From Wandonia haliotis (GTDB taxonomy: Bacteria > Bacteroidota > Bacteroidia > Flavobacteriales_D > Crocinitomicaceae): 64,000 nt of DNA. Shown here piece by piece: positions 26,127 through 34,568 of the stretch (position 1 is its first letter; each line of letters opens with the position of its first letter). Under the pieces are notes generated by a model. The model saw only the letters and a program-made list of their open reading frames with translations. It did not search any database and was not told the origin of the DNA. The DNA is taken from NCBI RefSeq assembly GCF_039523435.1, contig NZ_BAAAFH010000011.1, positions 496,001 through 560,000 on the forward strand, written 5' to 3'. The position numbers and the translations under genes are program-made.

Positions 26127-26691
26127 TTACGTCGATGGTTTTTATAATTTTAGCGGGAATTCCTCCCACAATCACATTATCCGGGACATCTTTTGAAACC
26201 ACAGCACCTGCAGCTACAATCGCATTCTCTCCGATAGTAACACCTTGTAAAATTGTTGCATTAGCTCCGATCCAGACATTCTTTTTAATATGGATAGGTT
26301 TTGGTACAAGCGCATGCCTTTCCTCTGGTGAAACAGGGTGTCCTTCCGATAACAGACTGACCTTAGGTGCTATCAATACATTATCTTCAATGATAATACC
26401 TCCTAATCCCAGAAAAACACAATCAAAATTGATAAATACATTTTTCCCAATTTTAGTATGTTTCCCATAGTTAATATACAAAGGCGTGAAAACAGCTACA
26501 CTTTCATCAATATCAGAACTTGTTATTTGACTCAGTAAGCTTCTAATCTCCTCCGGGTCAGAAGAATTATTCATCTGTATAAGTAGCTTCTTTGTAACAT
26601 ACGAAGCTTCTCTTAATTCACCTCGATCACTATCATCAGACGAAATAACCTCTCCGTTTCGCAATCTGTCAAAAATATCCGGTCTACTCAT
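26119..26691 (-). CDS. Hexapeptide-repeat O-acetyltransferase (maltose/galactoside type)
   Basis: This 190-residue protein has the N-terminal Maa-type helix (RLRNGEVISSDD) followed by left-handed beta-helix repeats. KIGKNVFINFDCVFLGLGGI, IEDNVLIAPKVSLLSEGHPV and WIGANATILQGVTIGENAIV, ending AAGAVVSKDVPDNVIVGGIP, form the CoA-binding edge. The catalytic His lies in SEGHPV. It transfers acetyl from acetyl-CoA to a sugar or related hydroxyl. It is the first gene of the operon that continues with the cupin. Confidence 0.88.
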   Translation of the reverse strand: MSRPDIFDRLRNGEVISSDDSDRGELREASYVTKKLLIQMNNSSDPEEIRSLLSQITSSDIDESVAVFTPLYINYGKHTKIGKNVFINFDCVFLGLGGIIIEDNVLIAPKVSLLSEGHPVSPEERHALVPKPIHIKKNVWIGANATILQGVTIGENAIVAAGAVVSKDVPDNVIVGGIPAKIIKTIDVNE

Positions 26692-26777
26692 CTCTGTATT
26701 CTTTACAACAAAGATCAGGAGCTTTTAACAGGTGTAGTTAACGATTTTCAAACGAATAATTAAGAAATTCAAACTTT

Positions 26778-27632
26778 TCATCCCCGAACAGCGGAAGGAC
26801 TGACTCCGGTTTGTTTTTTGAAGAAATTTGTAAAATAGGTCGGATACTCAAATCCTAAAGCATAAGCAATTTCCGAGACATTCCAATCCGTATGTTGCAA
26901 AATAGCTTTAGCTTCACTGGTAATTCTTTCAGAAATATGCATCGTGGTAGTTTTCCCCGTAACTTCTTTTACTGCACGATTAAGATAATTAACGTGTACG
27001 GAAAGGTGCCCTGCATAATCTTTGGCCGTTTTTAACTGAAGGGGACGATCAGGGTTTTCAATGGGGAATTGTCTTTCCAATAATTCCATAAAAACATTGG
27101 TCAACCGTTCTGACCCACTTTTATCCTGGTTGTAGTTTTCAGATGGTTTCAGTTTTAATGACTCGTGCAAAATCAGGTCAATATAATTACGAATCAGATC
27201 ATCTTTATGTTCATAATCAGATTTTTGCTCCTCAATCATTTTTTGAAAAATACTATTCAGAAACAACCGTTGCTCTTCCGATATTTCCAAAATAGGTGTA
27301 CCTCCCATTTTAAATAAAGGTGAGCGTTGCAGATTTTCAGAATGTTTTCCCGAAGTATAAAAATCTTCCGAAAACAATATTGTATAACCAACGTATTGTG
27401 TAGAAAGTGTCTCCCAGGAATAAGGAATATTTGGATTTCCGAAAAACAAAATAGTACCTTCTGCATCAAAACTTCTGTCAGCGTAATGAATACGGCTTTT
27501 GCCAGTTGTTAAACAAATTTTGTAAAAGTCTTTTCTGCTATATGCTTTCGTAGCATTATCGTCTTCCTCAATTTGAAAGACATTAAATCCTTTTAACTTC
27601 AGTTCACTATTATATTCAGACAATACACGCAT
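26778..27632 (-). CDS. AraC-family transcriptional regulator
   Basis: The ATG at 27632 is preferred; the frame also allows a GTG at 27641. The N-terminal two-thirds is a cupin-like sensing domain (FFGNPNIPYSWET). The C-terminal AraC helix-turn-helix spans about residues 185-284, with AGHLSVHVNYLNRAVKEVTG and VSEIAYALGFEYPTYFTNFF. It is 86 bases upstream of the acetyltransferase-cupin operon on the same strand and is the obvious candidate regulator of that operon. The ligand is unknown. Confidence 0.88.
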   Translation of the reverse strand: MRVLSEYNSELKLKGFNVFQIEEDDNATKAYSRKDFYKICLTTGKSRIHYADRSFDAEGTILFFGNPNIPYSWETLSTQYVGYTILFSEDFYTSGKHSENLQRSPLFKMGGTPILEISEEQRLFLNSIFQKMIEEQKSDYEHKDDLIRNYIDLILHESLKLKPSENYNQDKSGSERLTNVFMELLERQFPIENPDRPLQLKTAKDYAGHLSVHVNYLNRAVKEVTGKTTTMHISERITSEAKAILQHTDWNVSEIAYALGFEYPTYFTNFFKKQTGVSPSAVRG

Positions 27633-27665
27633 AACATCCACAAAGATATGAAATTCAAACTTTGA

Positions 27666-28292
27666 CTATACTAACTCTGTTATTCGGTAAGTACACCTTT
27701 GCCCTCCTGTTACAATGTGCTGAATCCTTTCGACAGTATAATCATTCCCCAAAAGTTGTCTGAAATTAGTCAACTCTGTCCTACAAAACCCCTGACACTC
27801 TGTTGCCGCTGCACAAATCGGGCAATGATTTTCTATTAAAAAATAAGCACCGTTTTCTTTTTTCCATTCGGCCATATACCCCTCATCCGAACGTATCTTA
27901 CACAGTCTGTTCAACTTACTTTCCAGTGTCTTTGTCTTACCAATCTCTTTTTCATACCGTTGGTACACTTGTTTTTCCCGATCGCTAATCAATAAATCAA
28001 GGGCATTTTCTCCCAATAGTTTTTTTACTGACTGCAAGAGTTCCACAGTAACCTGCGCATGTGAATCCGGAAATTTAGACAGCCCTTTATCGGTTAGTTT
28101 ATAATAGATTGACGGACGCCCTACTCCTTCGCTTTTTGCAACGGTCTCAACCCAACCTTCAGAAGCAAGTTGTAACAAATGTTTTCTGGCTCCTTCTTTA
28201 GTTATGTTAAGTTCACTTGCTATCTCTTTCGAATCAGCTTCTCCCCGCATTTTTAAATGCATCAAAATAATATCTGACGGCTTTTTCTTCAT
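27666..28292 (-). CDS. SufR-like winged-helix regulator with Cys-rich C-terminus
   Basis: Residues 1-70 form a winged helix (IASELNITKEGARKHLLQL, ending in GVGRPSIYYKLTDKG). The C-terminal part holds six Cys, including CPICAAATECQGFC (157, 160, 166, 170) and Cys200 in GGQRCTYRI. This Cys pattern with the following ERIQHIVTGG is the iron-sulfur-binding arrangement of SufR-type regulators, so the protein probably senses Fe-S or oxidative state. It is divergent from the superoxide dismutase gene with about 190 bases between start codons, and a shared 12-base repeat lies in that region. Autoregulation and control of the dismutase gene are inferred. Confidence 0.8.
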   Translation of the reverse strand: MKKKPSDIILMHLKMRGEADSKEIASELNITKEGARKHLLQLASEGWVETVAKSEGVGRPSIYYKLTDKGLSKFPDSHAQVTVELLQSVKKLLGENALDLLISDREKQVYQRYEKEIGKTKTLESKLNRLCKIRSDEGYMAEWKKENGAYFLIENHCPICAAATECQGFCRTELTNFRQLLGNDYTVERIQHIVTGGQRCTYRITELV

Positions 28293-28303
28293 TTAGCAAC
28301 AAT

Positions 28304-28315
28304 AAGTTGTTTTAT
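28304..28315. promoter_or_regulatory. Candidate regulator operator, copy 1
   Basis: AAGTTGTTTTAT at 28304-28315, 11 bases upstream of the regulator start codon. It is part of AACAA-TAAG-TTGTT (28298-28311), a short inverted repeat. The same 12 bases recur at 28424-28435 beside the dismutase promoter. The minus-strand -7-like box TATCTTTG (28334-28327) is just upstream for the regulator gene, so binding here could repress its own transcription. Confidence 0.5.
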
Positions 28316-28423
28316 ATCATCACATACAAAGATACAAAATTCTATAAACAGTATAAAAATCAATAATAGGTATGTATTTAAAAATATCACAAATCAAATC
28401 ACAAAAAAAATAAACCAATAAAA

Positions 28424-28457
28424 AAGTTGTTTTATTAAATCTCTCCTTCTACCTTTG
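28424..28457 (+). promoter_or_regulatory. Superoxide dismutase promoter with operator copy 2
   Basis: TTG at 28427-28429 and TACCTTTG at 28450-28457 are separated by 20 bases, matching the Bacteroidota promoter pattern. The repeat AAGTTGTTTTAT (28424-28435) covers the -33 element and lies inside the inverted repeat AATAAAA-N6-TTTTATT (28418-28437). A bound regulator would compete with RNA polymerase. Both the promoter and operator assignments are inferred from sequence. Confidence 0.6.
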
Positions 28458-28480
28458 TAATCGATTTAAAAACATTTCTT

Positions 28481-29107
28481 ATGAGCAAATTTCAATTACC
28501 GGCTCTTCCATACGCTTACGAAGCTTTAGAGCCACATTTCGATAAAGAAACTATGACTATTCATCATCAACGTCATCACCAGGCGTATGTTGATAATCTG
28601 AACAAAGCCGTTGCAGGTAGTGATGCCGAAAACGAAACACTGGAAAACATCCTACGCTCTGTCAGTAAGTACAGCCCTGCCATCCGAAATAACGGAGGAG
28701 GACATTACAATCACTCTTTATTCTGGGAAACACTTTCTCCTACTCCCCGGACACAACCCGAAGGACAACTTGCCGAAGCGATAAAAAACACATTCGGAAG
28801 TCTTGATGAACTAAAAGCACAGATTAAACAAGCCGGACTGGGACAATTTGGTTCAGGTTGGGCATGGTTATTTGTAAAGTACAACGGTAGTTTGGGAGTA
28901 GCAGCTACTGCCAACCAGGATAATCCGCTGATGGATACAAATGTAACCAATCAGGGGTATCCAATATTGGGAGTAGATGTTTGGGAGCATGCTTATTACC
29001 TTAAATACCAGAATAAACGTGCTGACTATCTGGATGCTTTTTGGTCTGTTTTAGACTGGAGCGTAATCGAAAAAAAATACGCTGAAATCATCACTAAACT
29101 GCAATAA
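28481..29107 (+). CDS. Superoxide dismutase (Fe/Mn)
   Basis: This 208-residue cytoplasmic protein has all Fe/Mn dismutase landmarks: HHQRHHQAYVDNLN (first His ligand at residue 28), GGGHYNHSLFWETLSP with the second, and DVWEHAYYLKYQNKRADYLDAFW with the Asp and last His ligand. It converts superoxide to hydrogen peroxide and oxygen. The metal cannot be assigned surely from sequence. The gene is divergent from a SufR-like regulator and is followed by a strong terminator. Confidence 0.96.
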   Translation: MSKFQLPALPYAYEALEPHFDKETMTIHHQRHHQAYVDNLNKAVAGSDAENETLENILRSVSKYSPAIRNNGGGHYNHSLFWETLSPTPRTQPEGQLAEAIKNTFGSLDELKAQIKQAGLGQFGSGWAWLFVKYNGSLGVAATANQDNPLMDTNVTNQGYPILGVDVWEHAYYLKYQNKRADYLDAFWSVLDWSVIEKKYAEIITKLQ

Positions 29108-29121
29108 TGTTCATAGATAAG

Positions 29122-29154
29122 GAGTAAGGGGAATACGACCTCTTACTCTTTTTT
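29122..29154 (+). terminator. Terminator of superoxide dismutase
   Basis: GAGTAAGGGG (29122-29131) pairs with CCTCTTACTC (29139-29148), a 10-bp stem with one G-T pair and a 7-base loop, followed by TTTTTTG. It begins 15 bases after the dismutase stop. Confidence 0.9.
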
Positions 29155-29170
29155 GTTTTAAGATGTTAAT

Positions 29171-29683
29171 ATGGCCAAAGAATTACCCGTAGAAGGAGGA
29201 ATTAAAAGTAATATCATTACGATTGACCTACTGGATTACAGACCTAAAGCAAAGAGTCTTTTTTTTGACCTCAAAGAAGGGCTTTTTATGGAAATGATCC
29301 TGAAAGAAAAAGAATTCCGACACTTTCTCTCAGAAATTAACTGGGAACAATTCAGAGATCAGGCTGTAGCAATTGGTTGTAGCAGCGAGGCTATTATTCC
29401 TTTTTGGGCCTATATGTCCGTAGCAGATAAGTTGAGCGGAATAGCCTCAATTATCAATTACTCAACTCCTGAAGCTCTGGATGAATATGTTTGGAAGAAA
29501 AACATTGAACAAACTGATTTTTCTTTTCTTCAGGGTGAAAAAGTAGTCGTCCGGCAAAGTATACATGTTCCCCCTTCTTTGTATATTGCAATCACCCAAC
29601 AATTAAAACCATTTGTAACGACACTTATGTACGGCGAAGCCGGGCTTCCCAAAGTAATCTCAAAAAATAAAACTAGAAGTTAG
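29171..29683 (+). CDS. Cytoplasmic protein of unknown function
   Basis: A 170-residue mixed alpha/beta protein without signal peptide. It starts with a beta segment (SNIITIDLLDYRP) and has a central Cys-containing stretch (QAVAIGCSSEAIIPFW). It ends with a basic tail (KVISKNKTRS). No family was recognised. The next gene, a flavodoxin-like reductase, starts 5 bases downstream, so the pair is probably one transcript. The possible link to oxidative stress is from the neighbouring dismutase only. Confidence 0.65.
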   Translation: MAKELPVEGGIKSNIITIDLLDYRPKAKSLFFDLKEGLFMEMILKEKEFRHFLSEINWEQFRDQAVAIGCSSEAIIPFWAYMSVADKLSGIASIINYSTPEALDEYVWKKNIEQTDFSFLQGEKVVVRQSIHVPPSLYIAITQQLKPFVTTLMYGEAGLPKVISKNKTRS

Positions 29684-29688
29684 AAGTA

Positions 29689-30228
29689 ATGAAAGTATTG
29701 ATCTTTAGCGGAGCTCCTGAAAGAATGGAAAATTCAACCTCCGAACGTATTTCGAATCATCTGAAGGAAAAACTAACCGGAATGGGTATCGACTCAACTG
29801 TATTTAAAATCACAGATGCAGGTATTCCTTTATTCGATACAGCACACAAAAATACTCCCAGATCCGTGATACTTATGAACCATCTTTTCCGGGATGCTGA
29901 TGTGCATATCTGGTTAACTCCCCTCTATCACGGAAGTATGACTGGTGTTATGAAAAATGCACTGGACTGGCTTGAATACAGTTCTCAGCTTCCTCAACCC
30001 TATCTAACCGGAAAAGTAGTCGGACTCGTTTGTTGGGCGGATGGTGTCCAGGCAATGCAGGGGATCAATGCGATGGATTCTGTCGCTAAAGCACTCCGTG
30101 CGTGGACAGCTCCATTAAGTGTGCCCATCCAACGAAGTGAGTTATTTGACACTAACGGAGCTGTGTGCCAAAAATATGACGATCGATTCACTGTATTACT
30201 CCGGTTACTTACCCAGAAAAACAGTTGA
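29689..30228 (+). CDS. NADPH-dependent FMN reductase (flavodoxin-like)
   Basis: This 179-residue protein has the flavodoxin-like fold. The phosphate-binding loop is FSGAPERMENSTSERISNHL, and the FMN-stacking loop TPLYHGSMTGVMKNALDWLE (about 84-103) carries a conserved Gly-x-Met. This is the NADPH-dependent FMN reductase/ArsH-type family, which reduces quinones, chromate or azo compounds using FMN. Its close coupling to the preceding unknown gene suggests a two-protein system. Exact substrate is unknown. Confidence 0.88.
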   Translation: MKVLIFSGAPERMENSTSERISNHLKEKLTGMGIDSTVFKITDAGIPLFDTAHKNTPRSVILMNHLFRDADVHIWLTPLYHGSMTGVMKNALDWLEYSSQLPQPYLTGKVVGLVCWADGVQAMQGINAMDSVAKALRAWTAPLSVPIQRSELFDTNGAVCQKYDDRFTVLLRLLTQKNS

Positions 30229-30295
30229 AAAAAATGAATTTTCCCGTCTCTTTACCTTCACTTATTCCCTATCTTTATCTCTTTAAAACTGAGAA

Positions 30296-30853
30296 ATGGG
30301 ATATTTTGAGGAACAACGAATAGAGGGGTTGAATGAGTTGGAGACGGGAGAATACGAATTATGTGAATTCGTAAATTGTGACCTGTCAGAAAGCAACTTA
30401 TCAGGTTTAAAATTTACGGATTGTGAATTCATAGAATGCAACCTGAGTGTTGCCCATGTATCTGGTACTGCGTTTAGAAATTGTTCATTTCAAAGCTCTA
30501 AGCTTCTCGGAATCCGTTTTGAGGACTGTAACCCTCTTGGGATTAGCCTCTCTTTCCATAATTGTATTATGGATCACACCTCTTTTTACAACCTGAAACT
30601 AAAAGCCACCACTTTTGCTAATTGTCGACTCACCGAAGTTGATTTTACCAATACTGACCTGTCCGGTTCTTCATTTGAAAACAGTGATCTGAGTGGAACT
30701 GTGTTCGATCGTACCAATCTCCAAAAAACAGATTTCAGAACAGCTTTTAATTACCGAATTGATCCGGAAATAAATTCACTAAAGAAAGCGCAATTTTCTC
30801 TCCAGGGACTCACTGGTTTACTGTACAAATATGATTTGAAAATAGAAAAATAG
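30296..30853 (+). CDS. Pentapeptide-repeat protein
   Basis: The 185-residue protein is made of pentapeptide repeats of the A(D/N)LXX type. They are visible in series such as FVNCDLSESNLSGLKFTDCE, FIECNLSVAHVSGTAFRNCS and ANCRLTEVDFTNTDLSGSSF, running from about residue 20 to 150, and form a right-handed quadrilateral beta-helix. A short non-repeat C-terminal helix follows. Relatives include McbG/Qnr-like DNA-gyrase-protecting proteins, but many have unknown roles. The gene is convergent with the MATE exporter, with 2 bases between stop codons. Confidence 0.88.
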   Translation: MGYFEEQRIEGLNELETGEYELCEFVNCDLSESNLSGLKFTDCEFIECNLSVAHVSGTAFRNCSFQSSKLLGIRFEDCNPLGISLSFHNCIMDHTSFYNLKLKATTFANCRLTEVDFTNTDLSGSSFENSDLSGTVFDRTNLQKTDFRTAFNYRIDPEINSLKKAQFSLQGLTGLLYKYDLKIEK

Positions 30854-30855
30854 AC

Positions 30856-32238
30856 CTACACCTCCACTTGTTTCCATCTGCCCTTTCTAAACATCCAAAG
30901 AGCGACCAAAGCATGTAGCGAATGACAAAAGGCTATCGTGATGAAAATTCCCAGCATCTGCATTTCTAAAAATAACGCCAGAAAGAAAGCCAAAGGAATT
31001 TCGATCAGCAGAAACACAAATATATTAATAAACATAGGGGTACGTGTATCTCCTGCACCATTAAAAGCCTGAATCATCACCATACCTACAGCAAAGAAAA
31101 CATACCCCAAAACAATCACACGTAAACCTGTACTTATCGTGTCTATTACTGCCGGAGATTCAATAAACCAACCAGCTATTGTATTTCCAAAAACCAGGTA
31201 AATAACCGTAACCAAAAACAAAAAGATCACATTATACCGTACTGTTAACCATACGGAAAGTGAAGCTCTTTTTACCTTTTTTGCCCCGAGGTTTTGTCCG
31301 ACAAGCGTAGAAGCGGCGGCACTTAGTCCCCATGCAGGCATCAAACTAAACATAATGATCCGGAAAGTTATGGTAAGCCCTGCCACAGCATCATCTCCAA
31401 AACTACTCGACATGCGGATCAGAACAATCCATGCTACAGAATCAATTAAGAACTGCCCCATTCCACTAACAGATATAGAAAGAATCCTTCGAATAACAGA
31501 CCATTTAACAACAATATGTTCTCTCAAAATTACCAAATGATGTTTTCCATTTAGCAAGTGATACAACTGATAGATTACTCCTATGCTCCTTCCGATTGTC
31601 GTTGCCCAGGCCGCTCCTTCAAGTCCCATTCCGCCCCAGTTCCCAATCCCGAAGATCAGGATCGGGTCCAGAACAATATTAATACCGTTCGAAATCCAGA
31701 GCGCACGCATAGCAAGGTGTGGTTGTCCTGCCCCACGAAAGGCTCCATTTATAAGGAATAGAAGCATAATCGCCATATTCCCTGCAAAAATGACTCTTGT
31801 GTAAGGCACACCTATAGCCAGAACTTCTTCACTTGCCCCCATTATTTGGAGAATTTCCTCTGCAAAGACAAAACCTCCTATCGCTATAACAAGAGAAAAA
31901 ATAGCCCCCAAACCAACTAATTGAAATGCTGTTGCTCCTGCCTCACCATATCGTTTCTCTCCGAATCGTCTGGCGACCATAGCAGTTGCTGCCATACTCA
32001 TTCCTACTCCAATTGAATAGACGATCATAAGAATCGCCTCTGTTAGTCCCACAGTGGCAGCAGCTTGTTCACCGAGTTTTCCAACGAAGAAAATATCAAC
32101 CACGGCAAAAGCTGATTCCATCATCATCTCAAGGATCATGGGAACAGACAGCACAAAAATAGCCGTCTTTAAATTTACTTTTGTGAAATCCTGCTCTTTA
32201 CCAAGAATAGCGTCTTTAAATAACTTCCAGCGGTTCAT
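30856..32238 (-). CDS. MATE family efflux transporter
   Basis: This 460-residue protein has 12 predicted membrane helices in two similar halves. Motifs match the NorM/DinF branch: LSVPMILEMMMESAFAVVDI at helix 1, FVGKLGEQAAATVGL, and a second-half repeat with TLVGQNLGAKKVKRASLSVW and AFNGAGDTRTPMFINI. It exports cationic drugs or toxic compounds in exchange for Na+ or H+. It is transcribed toward the pentapeptide-repeat gene. The specific substrate is unknown. Confidence 0.92.
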   Translation of the reverse strand: MNRWKLFKDAILGKEQDFTKVNLKTAIFVLSVPMILEMMMESAFAVVDIFFVGKLGEQAAATVGLTEAILMIVYSIGVGMSMAATAMVARRFGEKRYGEAGATAFQLVGLGAIFSLVIAIGGFVFAEEILQIMGASEEVLAIGVPYTRVIFAGNMAIMLLFLINGAFRGAGQPHLAMRALWISNGINIVLDPILIFGIGNWGGMGLEGAAWATTIGRSIGVIYQLYHLLNGKHHLVILREHIVVKWSVIRRILSISVSGMGQFLIDSVAWIVLIRMSSSFGDDAVAGLTITFRIIMFSLMPAWGLSAAASTLVGQNLGAKKVKRASLSVWLTVRYNVIFLFLVTVIYLVFGNTIAGWFIESPAVIDTISTGLRVIVLGYVFFAVGMVMIQAFNGAGDTRTPMFINIFVFLLIEIPLAFFLALFLEMQMLGIFITIAFCHSLHALVALWMFRKGRWKQVEV

Positions 32239-32271
32239 ATATTTTCAAAAAAGGAGTACAAAAATAGGGCT

Positions 32272-32670
32272 TTACAGATGAGTGGCAATCATCCAGAGGT
32301 GAATAATACGGTTAAGATGGTCTTTTTTCTTCCGGATTTCTTCCATATCTGAAAATTCAATCATGGCACGATCATTCGTAATCCATTTCAATACTGCCTC
32401 TTCGTCCCGTATTAATCGCTGTTCAGGAAGGGTTCTTTTTTGTGACCCTCTGTGAAAAATAAGTCGTACGGTTTTCTTTTTCGGAGGAAAGTTAAATGTA
32501 ATCCGATCCTCTTTCTCCCCTAACGATTTACTATAATAACTCGGAGCATTCCACTTTATATGTTCAACGAGTTCTTCTCCTGCTGAAAGAATACTACTCC
32601 GAAGTTCGTTAATTTCTCTTTCCAGCGGATGATTCAGTTTAGCTATAAATTCTGTTACTTCCTTATTCAT
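32272..32670 (-). CDS. DUF1801 family protein
   Basis: A 132-residue cytoplasmic protein matching DUF1801: VEHIKWNAPSYYSKSLG near the centre, then RITFNFPPKKKTVRLIFHRG and ending in HLWMIAT. The family is of unknown function, with a compact alpha/beta fold. The next DUF1801 gene lies 2 bases upstream, so two paralogues are co-transcribed. A binding or enzymatic role cannot be inferred. Confidence 0.82.
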   Translation of the reverse strand: MNKEVTEFIAKLNHPLEREINELRSSILSAGEELVEHIKWNAPSYYSKSLGEKEDRITFNFPPKKKTVRLIFHRGSQKRTLPEQRLIRDEEAVLKWITNDRAMIEFSDMEEIRKKKDHLNRIIHLWMIATHL

Positions 32671-32672
32671 AC

Positions 32673-33041
32673 TTACTCTTTTCCTCCAAGTACTTCTTCT
32701 ATCCTGAATTTTACCATACGCTCAATTAATTTGAAAGGAATCGGTTTATTCAAAGGAAACTGTACAGATCCTTTTCCCCGTTTGTACACAGCCAACTCTT
32801 TTTCAAACTCTTCATGTCCTGAAGGAGTCGCGTAAAACCCAATATGGTTTTTATACCCCGCAAAATAAACAAGGGGTTTTCCTTTTAATTTATAGGCTGG
32901 CATGCCATACGAAATACTCTCATTTATATCGTGACGCCCCGAAACGATACTTGTTCGGATTTTCTGTAAGATGATCTGAACCTCTTCCGGAAAACCTACT
33001 ATATACTCATCAACACTCGCTGCAATTTCTTTCATAGCCAT
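32673..33041 (-). CDS. DUF1801 family protein (YdhG-like)
   Basis: A 122-residue protein with the DUF1801 core VDEYIVGFPEEVQIILQKIR, SISYGMPAYKLKGKPLVYFAGYKNHIGFYATP, ending FPLNKPIPFKLIERMVKFRI. It is closer to the YdhG subgroup than the neighbouring paralogue. Two bases separate it from that paralogue and 17 bases from the small upstream gene, consistent with one transcript. Function unknown. Confidence 0.85.
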   Translation of the reverse strand: MAMKEIAASVDEYIVGFPEEVQIILQKIRTSIVSGRHDINESISYGMPAYKLKGKPLVYFAGYKNHIGFYATPSGHEEFEKELAVYKRGKGSVQFPLNKPIPFKLIERMVKFRIEEVLGGKE

Positions 33042-33058
33042 TCATCTCTTTTACAATT

Positions 33059-33298
33059 TTAAAGGTAACTGATCTTATACCCTAAATTACGAACAACCTG
33101 AAGAATAACTTCAGATTCAAAATTTACTCCCTCTACACGTAGCACATGATCACAATCTTCAAGATCAAAACTTACAATTGTACCCGGAAATAATTTCACC
33201 AATGAATCAATGAGTTTATCAGCGATAATACGATCCAGGACATTAGTACTGAACACTTCTATTTTTACCTCTTCGGTTTCTTGTGATAAATTATTCAT
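33059..33298 (-). CDS. Small alpha/beta protein, unknown function
   Basis: A 79-residue protein with alternating strands and helices: VKIEVFSTNV, a helix VLDRIIADKLIDSLVKLF, TIVSFDLEDCDHVLRVEGV and a last helix-strand QVVRNLGYKISYL. The overall pattern resembles a ferredoxin-like fold as in metal-binding HMA proteins, but no CxxC is present. It sits between the DUF1801 pair and the VOC gene on the same strand, 7 bases from the latter. Function unknown. Confidence 0.65.
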   Translation of the reverse strand: MNNLSQETEEVKIEVFSTNVLDRIIADKLIDSLVKLFPGTIVSFDLEDCDHVLRVEGVNFESEVILQVVRNLGYKISYL

Positions 33299-33305
33299 TG
33301 CTTAT

Positions 33306-34142
33306 TCAGGCATTCAGAAGTTCTTCCAGATTCATTTTTTTCATTTTTAGAAACGCTGCTACAACTCTGTCTGACTTTTCAGGATCGGTCATTAATTTGC
33401 CTAATACCTCCGGTACTACCTGCCATGAAATCCCAAAAGGATCGGTTAACCATCCGCACATATCTTCTTTTCCTCCACCCTGTAGTAAGCCATTCCAATA
33501 CCGATCAATTTCATTCTGATCTTTACAGGTGATGACCAGTGAATTACCCGGAGTAAAATTGAAAGAATGAGCCAGTGTACTACTCATTATATTTAACAAG
33601 GTTCCGTCACAACTAATCTGTGCAAATAAAAGTGTTTGCTGCGGTACACCAGCCCCTTCTGGATAGTTAGACTCAACCAGAAACCGGGTATCAAAAACAG
33701 TTCTGTAGTGTTCCAATGCTTCTCTTACACGTAACGTGTTTTTATTTGCAAAGAGTAAACTCGGGACAATTTTCTGCCCGGAATTGATCGTATCCTTATC
33801 CAACTGCCAGTTCACGCCATACCTGTCCTGAACCCAGGCATATCTGTCTGACCAGTCATATTTCCCCGGTGGAATAAGAACTTCCCCGCCTTCTTTCAAT
33901 TCTGAAAACAAACTATCTACTTCCGATTCATTTCCACAGTATACATATAAGGAAATGGACGGATTCACCTCATATTTTTCACCTCCGTTTAAAGCAAGTA
34001 ACCGAAATCCTTGCAACGAAAAATCGATCATGACCGGTGAAGTATTTATAACAGTTGCATCATTAAAAACAGAACAGTAAAAATCAACTGCATCCGATGC
34101 ATTATTGGTAAACCAGAAACAAGGTGTTATAAACTGCTTCAT
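33306..34142 (-). CDS. Two-domain VOC/PhnB-like protein
   Basis: This 278-residue protein has two VOC (glyoxalase-like) domains. The first (about residues 1-130) has ITPCFWFTNNASDAVDFYCS, KYDWSDRYAWVQDRYGVNWQ. The second (about 145-260) repeats with IVPSLLFANKN, CGWLTDPFGISWQ. This is the PhnB/3-demethylubiquinone-9-methyltransferase-like branch, named on homology rather than proven activity. It lies 6 bases downstream of the SRPBCC gene, in a compact cassette. Confidence 0.85.
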   Translation of the reverse strand: MKQFITPCFWFTNNASDAVDFYCSVFNDATVINTSPVMIDFSLQGFRLLALNGGEKYEVNPSISLYVYCGNESEVDSLFSELKEGGEVLIPPGKYDWSDRYAWVQDRYGVNWQLDKDTINSGQKIVPSLLFANKNTLRVREALEHYRTVFDTRFLVESNYPEGAGVPQQTLLFAQISCDGTLLNIMSSTLAHSFNFTPGNSLVITCKDQNEIDRYWNGLLQGGGKEDMCGWLTDPFGISWQVVPEVLGKLMTDPEKSDRVVAAFLKMKKMNLEELLNA

Positions 34143-34148
34143 TATATC

Positions 34149-34568
34149 TCAATTTTGTTCTTCAACATACTTCTTAAACGTGTCCAAAATAGCCTGCCAA
34201 CCTGCCTGTTGCATTTCCAATGTATTCTGGTTCTCAGCTTCAAAAATTTCTGTTATCACCACATTCCCTTTTTCAACTTCAAACCGAACAGATACTTCTC
34301 TACCATCGTCCAGTATGTAAGCAATATATACCTGTGGTTCTACTGCCGTGTAAACACCACCAAAATCAAAACTGGCACTTCCATCCCTCGCTGCCATTGT
34401 GTATGAGAATTTTCCATTACTACACAGATCATTTTCAGCTTTCGGACAATGCCAATCCCTGGATGCGGCATTCCAATTGACAATATGTTTTGCATCGGTC
34501 CAGCACTCCCAAACCTTTTCGATATCAGCCGCAACAACAGTTCGTATCTCAATCTTTGTCTTTTCCAT
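34149..34568 (-). CDS. SRPBCC/AHSA1-type protein
   Basis: This 139-residue protein has the AHSA1-like helix-grip fold: IEIRTVVAADIEKVWECWTDAKHIVNWN at the start, FSYTMAARDGSASFDFGGVY, and a long C-terminal helix with QQAGWQAILDTFKKYVEEQ. The family binds hydrophobic ligands in a large cavity. Its ATG follows the upstream VOC stop with no gap, indicating coupling. The ligand is unknown. Confidence 0.87.
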   Translation of the reverse strand: MEKTKIEIRTVVAADIEKVWECWTDAKHIVNWNAASRDWHCPKAENDLCSNGKFSYTMAARDGSASFDFGGVYTAVEPQVYIAYILDDGREVSVRFEVEKGNVVITEIFEAENQNTLEMQQAGWQAILDTFKKYVEEQN

